Assembly: GCF_039535235.1 (NCBI RefSeq)
Contig: NZ_BAAAWU010000001.1
Coordinates: forward strand, 4,836,001 to 4,900,000
Reading direction: 5' to 3'
Length of the DNA stretch: 64,000 nucleotides
Origin: Streptomyces roseoviridis
Lineage (GTDB): Bacteria; Actinomycetota; Actinomycetes; Streptomycetales; Streptomycetaceae
The position numbers and the translations under genes were made by a program. The notes under the pieces are model-generated. The model was not told where the DNA came from, ran no database searches, and saw only the letters and a program-made list of their open reading frames with translations. Below, one piece after another: positions 59,544 to 64,000 of the stretch (positions are counted from its first letter, which is position 1; every line of letters begins with the position of its first letter).

Positions 59544-61004
59544 ATGCGCAAGTCGCTCAGATGGCTGCTGTCGCTGTCGGTGCTCATAGGCACCGTCGGC
59601 TCGACCGGTGTGGCTACCGCCGCGGAACCGGAGTCCGGCAGCACCGCCGTCGCCGACTCACCGAGCGCGGACGCGCAGACCACGGACATCAAGGACCGCA
59701 TCCTGGCGATACCCGGGATGAGCCTGATCGAGGAGAAGCCGTACGCCGGCTACCGCTTCTTCGTCCTGGAGTACGAGCAGCCGGTCGACCACCGCCGCCC
59801 GTGGGCGGGCACGTTCAAGCAGCGGATCTCGGTCCTCCACAAGGACACCGACCGCCCCACCGTCTTCCGCACCAGCGGCTACGGCCTGAGCACCACCCCG
59901 AGCCGCAGCGAGCCGACCCGGATCGTCGACGGCAACCAGGTCTCCATGGAGTACCGGTTCTTCACGCCGTCCCGGCCGCAGCCCGCCGACTGGTCGAAGC
60001 TGGACATCTGGCAGGCCGCCAGCGACCAGCACCGCATCTTCACCGCGCTGAAGCGCGTCTACGGCAAGAAGTGGCTCTCCACCGGAGCCTCCAAGGGCGG
60101 CATGACGGCCACCTACTACGAGCGCTTCTACCCCCGGGACATGGACGGCGTCGTCGCCTACGTGGCGCCCAACGACGTGGTCGACAAGGAGGACTCGGCC
60201 TACGACCGGTTCTTCGAGAACGTCGGCACCAAGGAGTGCCGCGACCGCCTGAACGCCATGCAGCGCGAGGCCCTGGTCCGCCGCGAGCCGCTGCAGAAGA
60301 AGTTCGAGAACTGGGCGAAGACCGAGGGGTACACCTTCAACACCCTCGGTTCGGTCGACAAGGCGTACGAGGCCGTCGTCCTCGACTTCGTGTGGGGCTT
60401 CTGGCAGTACTACGGCGAGGACGTCTGCGACCAGGTCCCGGCCGCCGCCACCGCGAGCGACGACACCGTCTACGAGACGATCGACGCCTACGCCGGCTGG
60501 TCCGCCTACACCGACCAGGGCCTGGAGTACTACACCCCGTACTACTACCAGGCGGCCACCGAGCTCGGCTCGCCCAGCATCCGGCAGCCGCACCTGGACG
60601 GCCTGAGCCGCTACGGCTACCAGCCGGCCCGCGCCTTCGTGCCGCAGGAGATCCCGATGCGGTTCAAGCCGTGGGTCATGCGGGACGTGGACGACTGGGT
60701 CCGCAAGAACGCCGACCGGATGATGTTCGTCTACGGCGCCAACGACCCGTGGGGCGCCGAGCCCTTCCGGCTCGGCAAGGGCGCCCGGGACAGCTACGTC
60801 TACTACGCGCCGGGTGCCAACCACGGCGCCAACGTGGCCGGTCTCGTCGAGGCCGAGAAGGCCAAGGCCACCGCCCGCATCCTCGCCTGGGCCGGGGTCG
60901 ACGCCCCCGCGGTGCGGGCGGCGGAGCCGCTGGCCCGCTTCGACGCGCGCCTCGACCGCCCGGTCGACGAGGAAGCGACCCGGGAGCACGGCGTGCGCCC
61001 GTAG
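59544..61004 (+). CDS. secreted serine peptidase (S28-like tripeptidyl aminopeptidase family)
   Basis: This 486-residue exported peptidase probably removes tripeptides from protein N-termini. It has a signal peptide (about 1-27, ending TAA) and an alpha/beta-hydrolase fold. The nucleophile is Ser183 in STGASKGGM, the acid is in YGANDPWGAE, and the His is in PGANHGANV. A helical insertion lies between the nucleophile and the acid. AAGGGGAGGG precedes the ATG. It matches the Streptomyces secreted tripeptidyl aminopeptidase group I recall, but the substrate is unverified. Confidence 0.88.
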   Translation: MRKSLRWLLSLSVLIGTVGSTGVATAAEPESGSTAVADSPSADAQTTDIKDRILAIPGMSLIEEKPYAGYRFFVLEYEQPVDHRRPWAGTFKQRISVLHKDTDRPTVFRTSGYGLSTTPSRSEPTRIVDGNQVSMEYRFFTPSRPQPADWSKLDIWQAASDQHRIFTALKRVYGKKWLSTGASKGGMTATYYERFYPRDMDGVVAYVAPNDVVDKEDSAYDRFFENVGTKECRDRLNAMQREALVRREPLQKKFENWAKTEGYTFNTLGSVDKAYEAVVLDFVWGFWQYYGEDVCDQVPAAATASDDTVYETIDAYAGWSAYTDQGLEYYTPYYYQAATELGSPSIRQPHLDGLSRYGYQPARAFVPQEIPMRFKPWVMRDVDDWVRKNADRMMFVYGANDPWGAEPFRLGKGARDSYVYYAPGANHGANVAGLVEAEKAKATARILAWAGVDAPAVRAAEPLARFDARLDRPVDEEATREHGVRP

Positions 61005-61015
61005 GCCATCGGCGG

Positions 61016-61042
61016 GGAGCGCGACCCCGTCGGGGGCGCTCC
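61016..61042 (+). terminator. first hairpin after the peptidase gene
   Basis: GGAGCGC/GCGCTCC closes an inner CCCC/GGGG pairing, 12 bases after the stop. Confidence 0.65.
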
Positions 61043-61085
61043 GACGCGGCCCGTAGGTGCCGCTCCGCCTCCGCCCGTACGGCGT

Positions 61086-61121
61086 GAGCCGGCGTCCCGT
61101 CCTCCGACGGGGCGCCGGCTC
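61086..61121. terminator. second hairpin between convergent genes
   Basis: A 16-base stem with one mismatch (61086-61101 with 61106-61121) closes a CTCC loop. It lies between the peptidase (plus) and GH3 (minus) stops. Confidence 0.8.
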
Positions 61122-61143
61122 CGCGCTTTCCGCGGCCGTGCCG

Positions 61144-62976
61144 CTAGGCGTACGTCAGGCCGTGGCCCACCGGGAAGAGCACCTTCGCCGGGTCCTGCGC
61201 GCTCTGTACCGGCACCGGCAGCCGCCCGCGCGGCTCGGCCTGGCCGGCCAGCACCCGTACCGCCGCGCGCAGTTCGACGTCCGTCCAGGAGTACGACGCG
61301 AGCGTGGCCCGCTGGCCCTGGATCCGGGCCACGTCGTAGGGGTTGCGGATGGCGATCGTCACGACGGGCACGCCGGTCGCCACGAGCCGGGCGACGAGGG
61401 TGCGCTGCGGGCTGGCCGCCGACACGTTGTAGGTGCCGACGACGACCAGGTCCTGGCCGGCCGCGGCCGCCACCGCCTCCTCGATCCGGGCCGCCGTCGG
61501 GGTGATCCCGGTCGACAGGGCCCGTGCGGTGAAGCCCAGTTCGGTCAGCGCGCCGGCCAGCGTGGTGGTGGGCGGGCCGGTGGTGCCGGACGGCGAGGCC
61601 GGGTCGGCGCCGACGACCAGGACCCTGGGGTGGCTGCGCCGGCTGACCGGCAGGAAGCCGCCCTCGTTGACCAGCAGGGTGGTCGTCCGCTCGGCGATCC
61701 GGTCGGCGTGCGCGAGGTGGGCGGCGGTGCCGACCGTCCGGTCGACCTCGGCGTGGCTGACGTACGGGTCCTTGAACAGGCCCAGCTTCGCCTTGAGCCG
61801 CAGGATCCGCAGGATCGATTCGTCGAGCCGCGCCTCGGTCAGCTCGCCGTCGCGCACGGCCTTCAGGACCGCGTGCCAGGCCACCGACAGGTTCGGCGGG
61901 TTGAGCAGCTGGTCCACGCCCGCCTTGAGCGCGAGGACGGGGACGCGCTCGTCCCCGTACTTCGTGCGCACGCCCTCCATGCCGAGCGAGTCGGTGACGA
62001 CCACGCCGTCGTAGCCGAGCTGTTCGCGCAGGATGCCGGTGAGGATCGGGCGGGACAGCGTCGCCGGGTCCCCGCTGGGGTCGAGCGCGGGCACGACGAT
62101 GTGCGCCGTCATGATCGAGTCAATGCCGGCGGCGATCGCCGCGCGGAACGGCGGGGCGTCGAGCTCGTCCCACTGCGCGCGGGTGTGGGTGATGGTCGGC
62201 AGCCCGTAGTGGCTGTCGACGGCCGTGTCGCCGTGGCCGGGGAAGTGCTTGGAGGTCGCCGCGACCCCCGCCCGCTGGTAGCCCTTGACCTGGGCGGCCA
62301 CCAGGCCGGCGACGGCCTCGGGATCGGAGCCGTAGGAGCGGACGCCGATGACGGGGTTGGCCGGGTTGACGTTGACGTCGGCGACCGGCGCGTAGTTCTG
62401 CCTTATGCCGACGGCCGCCAGCTCGGCGCCCGCGATCTGCGCCGCCTTGCGGGCGTCGGCGTGCGAGCCGCCCGCGCCGAGCGCCATCGCGCCGGGCAGC
62501 AGGGTGGCCGGCGCGCCGACCCGGCAGACGATGCCGTGCTCCTGGTCGGTGGAGATGAGCAGCGGGACGGGGGTGGCCTGGGCGAGACCGGCCCGCTGGA
62601 TGCCGTTGGAGAGGTCGGCGATCTGGTGCGGGTCGCGGGTGTTGTGCGCCCAGGCGAAGTAGATGATGCCGCCGACGTGGTAACGCTCGATCAGCTCGGC
62701 GGCGGTGCGGACGCCGATCTCCTTGAGGTTGGCGTCGATGTCGGCCTGGTCGGGGGCGGTGGCGGAATGGCCGTAGACCCGCATGACGAAGAGCTGGCCG
62801 ACCTTCTCCTCCAGGGACATCCGGGAGAGGAGGGCGCGCAGCCGGTCGTCCCGGCCGGCGTCGGCCGCGTGGGAGGGGGTGGTCAGGGCGGTCACCCCGG
62901 TGAGGGCGGCCGCGGCCGCGGCGGCGGTCACCGTGAGCAGGGTGCGTCGGGAGGGGGCGGGGGCGGGGTCGTGCAC
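61144..62976 (-). CDS. secreted GH3 beta-N-acetylhexosaminidase-type enzyme
   Basis: This 610-residue GH3 enzyme has a signal peptide of Tat-like form (SRRTLLTVTAAAAAAALTG), a GH3 N-terminal barrel (about 50-380) and a GH3 C-terminal domain (about 400-610). KHFPGHGDTAVDSHYGLP carries the Asp-His dyad typical of NagZ-type hexosaminidases, and the nucleophile is about Asp329 in VVTDSLGMEGV. GlcNAc release from chitin or cell-wall fragments is therefore more likely than glucosidase activity. GTG 62976 has AAGGAG upstream. It fits the GH18/GH20 amino-sugar theme. Confidence 0.9.
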   Translation of the reverse strand: MHDPAPAPSRRTLLTVTAAAAAAALTGVTALTTPSHAADAGRDDRLRALLSRMSLEEKVGQLFVMRVYGHSATAPDQADIDANLKEIGVRTAAELIERYHVGGIIYFAWAHNTRDPHQIADLSNGIQRAGLAQATPVPLLISTDQEHGIVCRVGAPATLLPGAMALGAGGSHADARKAAQIAGAELAAVGIRQNYAPVADVNVNPANPVIGVRSYGSDPEAVAGLVAAQVKGYQRAGVAATSKHFPGHGDTAVDSHYGLPTITHTRAQWDELDAPPFRAAIAAGIDSIMTAHIVVPALDPSGDPATLSRPILTGILREQLGYDGVVVTDSLGMEGVRTKYGDERVPVLALKAGVDQLLNPPNLSVAWHAVLKAVRDGELTEARLDESILRILRLKAKLGLFKDPYVSHAEVDRTVGTAAHLAHADRIAERTTTLLVNEGGFLPVSRRSHPRVLVVGADPASPSGTTGPPTTTLAGALTELGFTARALSTGITPTAARIEEAVAAAAGQDLVVVGTYNVSAASPQRTLVARLVATGVPVVTIAIRNPYDVARIQGQRATLASYSWTDVELRAAVRVLAGQAEPRGRLPVPVQSAQDPAKVLFPVGHGLTYA

Positions 62977-63128
62977 TGGTGCTCCTTCCGTGAAGGAAAC
63001 TGCCAAGGTGCCACGGATAGCCGGAAAGTAACTGCCAGGTCAAGGATCGGCGCAAGAATCGCGGACTGTGGCGGCCGGTCGGCCTCGGTGGCGGCCCGCG
63101 CGAGGGGGCTGAGCGGTGGGTGGCCCCG

Positions 63129-64000
63129 TCACCCGGCCGCCGCGACCTCGGGCCAGAGAGCCTGGAGCGTGCGGACGGTCTCCGTGATGGCGGGCCGCCG
63201 TGCCGCGCCCGTACGCCACAGCGCCCGCAGCCGACGCCTGGGCACCGGATCGAGCAGCAGCGGCACGACCTCCGGCGGCAGCGGCCCGCGCCCCAGCCTC
63301 GGGACGAGGGCGATCCCGAGGCCGGCCGCGACCAGGGCGACCTGCGTGTTGTTCTCCTCCGCCTGATGGGCGACCCGCGGCGCGTACCCGACCGCCCGCA
63401 GCGTGCGGATCAGCCAGTCGTGGCACACCGTCCCCGGCGGCTGGACGATCCACCGCTCCTCCACCAGCTCCTCCCGGCGCACCGCCTCCCGCTCCGCCAG
63501 CGGATGGTCCCGCGGCACGAGGATGTCGCACACGTCGTCACCGATCACCGCCTGCTCCACGCCCGGCGGCACCGGCAGCGGTGCGATGTCCCAGTCGTGC
63601 GCCACCGCCAGGTCCAGGACCCCGCGCGCCACCAGGTCCACCGACAGGTGCGGGTCCACCTCCGACAGACGGGCGTCGAGCGACGGATGGCGGCGGGCCA
63701 GGTCCGCGAGGGCCGACGGCATCAGGCCGCGCGCCGCACTCGGGAAGCAGCCGATCCGCAGCCGGCCCGCCGGCAGCCCGCGCCCCTCCTCGAGCCGCAC
63801 CTCGGCCTCCTCGACCAGGGACAGCAACCGCTCGGCCGTGTCGGCGAGCTGGTGCGCCTCGTCGGTCAACCGCACGCCCCGGCCGCTGCGTTCGAGCAGG
63901 GTCGTACGGGTCTCCCGCTCCAGCTTGGCGATCTGCTGGGAGACCGCCGAGGGGGTGTAGCCGAGGGCGGCGGCCGCGGCGCCGACCGTACCGTGCACGG
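63129..64000 (-). CDS. LysR-family transcriptional regulator (start outside the window)
   Basis: About 290 residues are visible. The N-terminal HTH enters at the window edge (GTVGAAAAALGYTPSAVSQQ, then IAKLERETRTTLLERSGRG), and a LysR substrate-binding domain follows (about 75-285, including RLRIGCFPSAARGLMP and GLGIALVPRLG). The first residues, typically 15-20, lie beyond 64000. Target genes are unknown. Confidence 0.9.
   Translation of the reverse strand, partial: VHGTVGAAAAALGYTPSAVSQQIAKLERETRTTLLERSGRGVRLTDEAHQLADTAERLLSLVEEAEVRLEEGRGLPAGRLRIGCFPSAARGLMPSALADLARRHPSLDARLSEVDPHLSVDLVARGVLDLAVAHDWDIAPLPVPPGVEQAVIGDDVCDILVPRDHPLAEREAVRREELVEERWIVQPPGTVCHDWLIRTLRAVGYAPRVAHQAEENNTQVALVAAGLGIALVPRLGRGPLPPEVVPLLLDPVPRRRLRALWRTGAARRPAITETVRTLQALWPEVAAAG

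Overview
The window is typical Streptomyces chromosome. Base composition is very high in GC with GC-rich third codon positions, many start codons are GTG, and neighbouring genes often overlap by four bases (ATGA or GTGA). The genus markers adpA (with its TTA codon), ornA, the desferrioxamine genes desEFABCD, glmS and WhiJ-type regulator clusters are all present. From memory the order adpA-orn / glmS / hexosaminidase / des / acdH-HMG-CoA lyase-accA1-accD1 matches the S. coelicolor core region around SCO2774-SCO2793. I could not check this by search.

Layout. 0-3.2 kb: the end of an upstream gene, a sensor kinase, and a secreted CBM2-GH18 chitinase-like enzyme. 3.2-9.6 kb: an alpha/beta hydrolase behind a double palindromic operator, then an aspartate decarboxylation operon (two AspT-type aspartate:alanine exchangers plus aspartate 4-decarboxylase). 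9.8-12.7 kb: tRNA-His, oligoribonuclease, AdpA and its long upstream region. 13-20 kb: universal stress protein, acetate-transporter-like protein, glmS with a small partner, a GH20 hexosaminidase with a DasR-like site, a membrane protein and a lipoprotein. 20.2-27.5 kb: desferrioxamine synthesis and uptake, with two iron boxes. 27.7-34.1 kb: an accessory block holding a GT-C-like membrane protein and two WhiJ-like regulator modules, wedged between the des and leucine-catabolism genes. 34.2-40.6 kb: branched-chain acyl-CoA catabolism with a divergent TetR regulator. 40.7-46.6 kb: phosphatase-like protein, CDF transporter, thioesterase, acyl-CoA dehydrogenase, a membrane-anchored HTH protein and a secreted protein. 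46.7-48.6 kb: another WhiJ-like module. 48.6-53.1 kb: PucR regulator divergent from an agmatinase-family ureohydrolase and a TPP enzyme, plausibly a 2-ketoarginine/guanidinobutyrate route. 53.2-53.9 kb: a VapBC pair. 54-64 kb: a fused ABC exporter, small membrane and secreted proteins, an S28-like peptidase, a GH3 hexosaminidase and a truncated LysR gene.

Themes. Amino-sugar turnover recurs (GH18, GH20, GH3, glmS), with regulatory elements suited to DasR. Iron supply is complete from lysine to ferrioxamine uptake. Acyl-CoA catabolism appears twice. The least explained part is the pair of divergent modules at 32.0-34.1 and 46.8-48.6 kb. Each sets an XRE/DUF5753-DUF397 pair opposite a small basic protein of one shared family, whose downstream partner differs: an anti-sigma-like ATPase in one module and a 101-residue unknown in the other.
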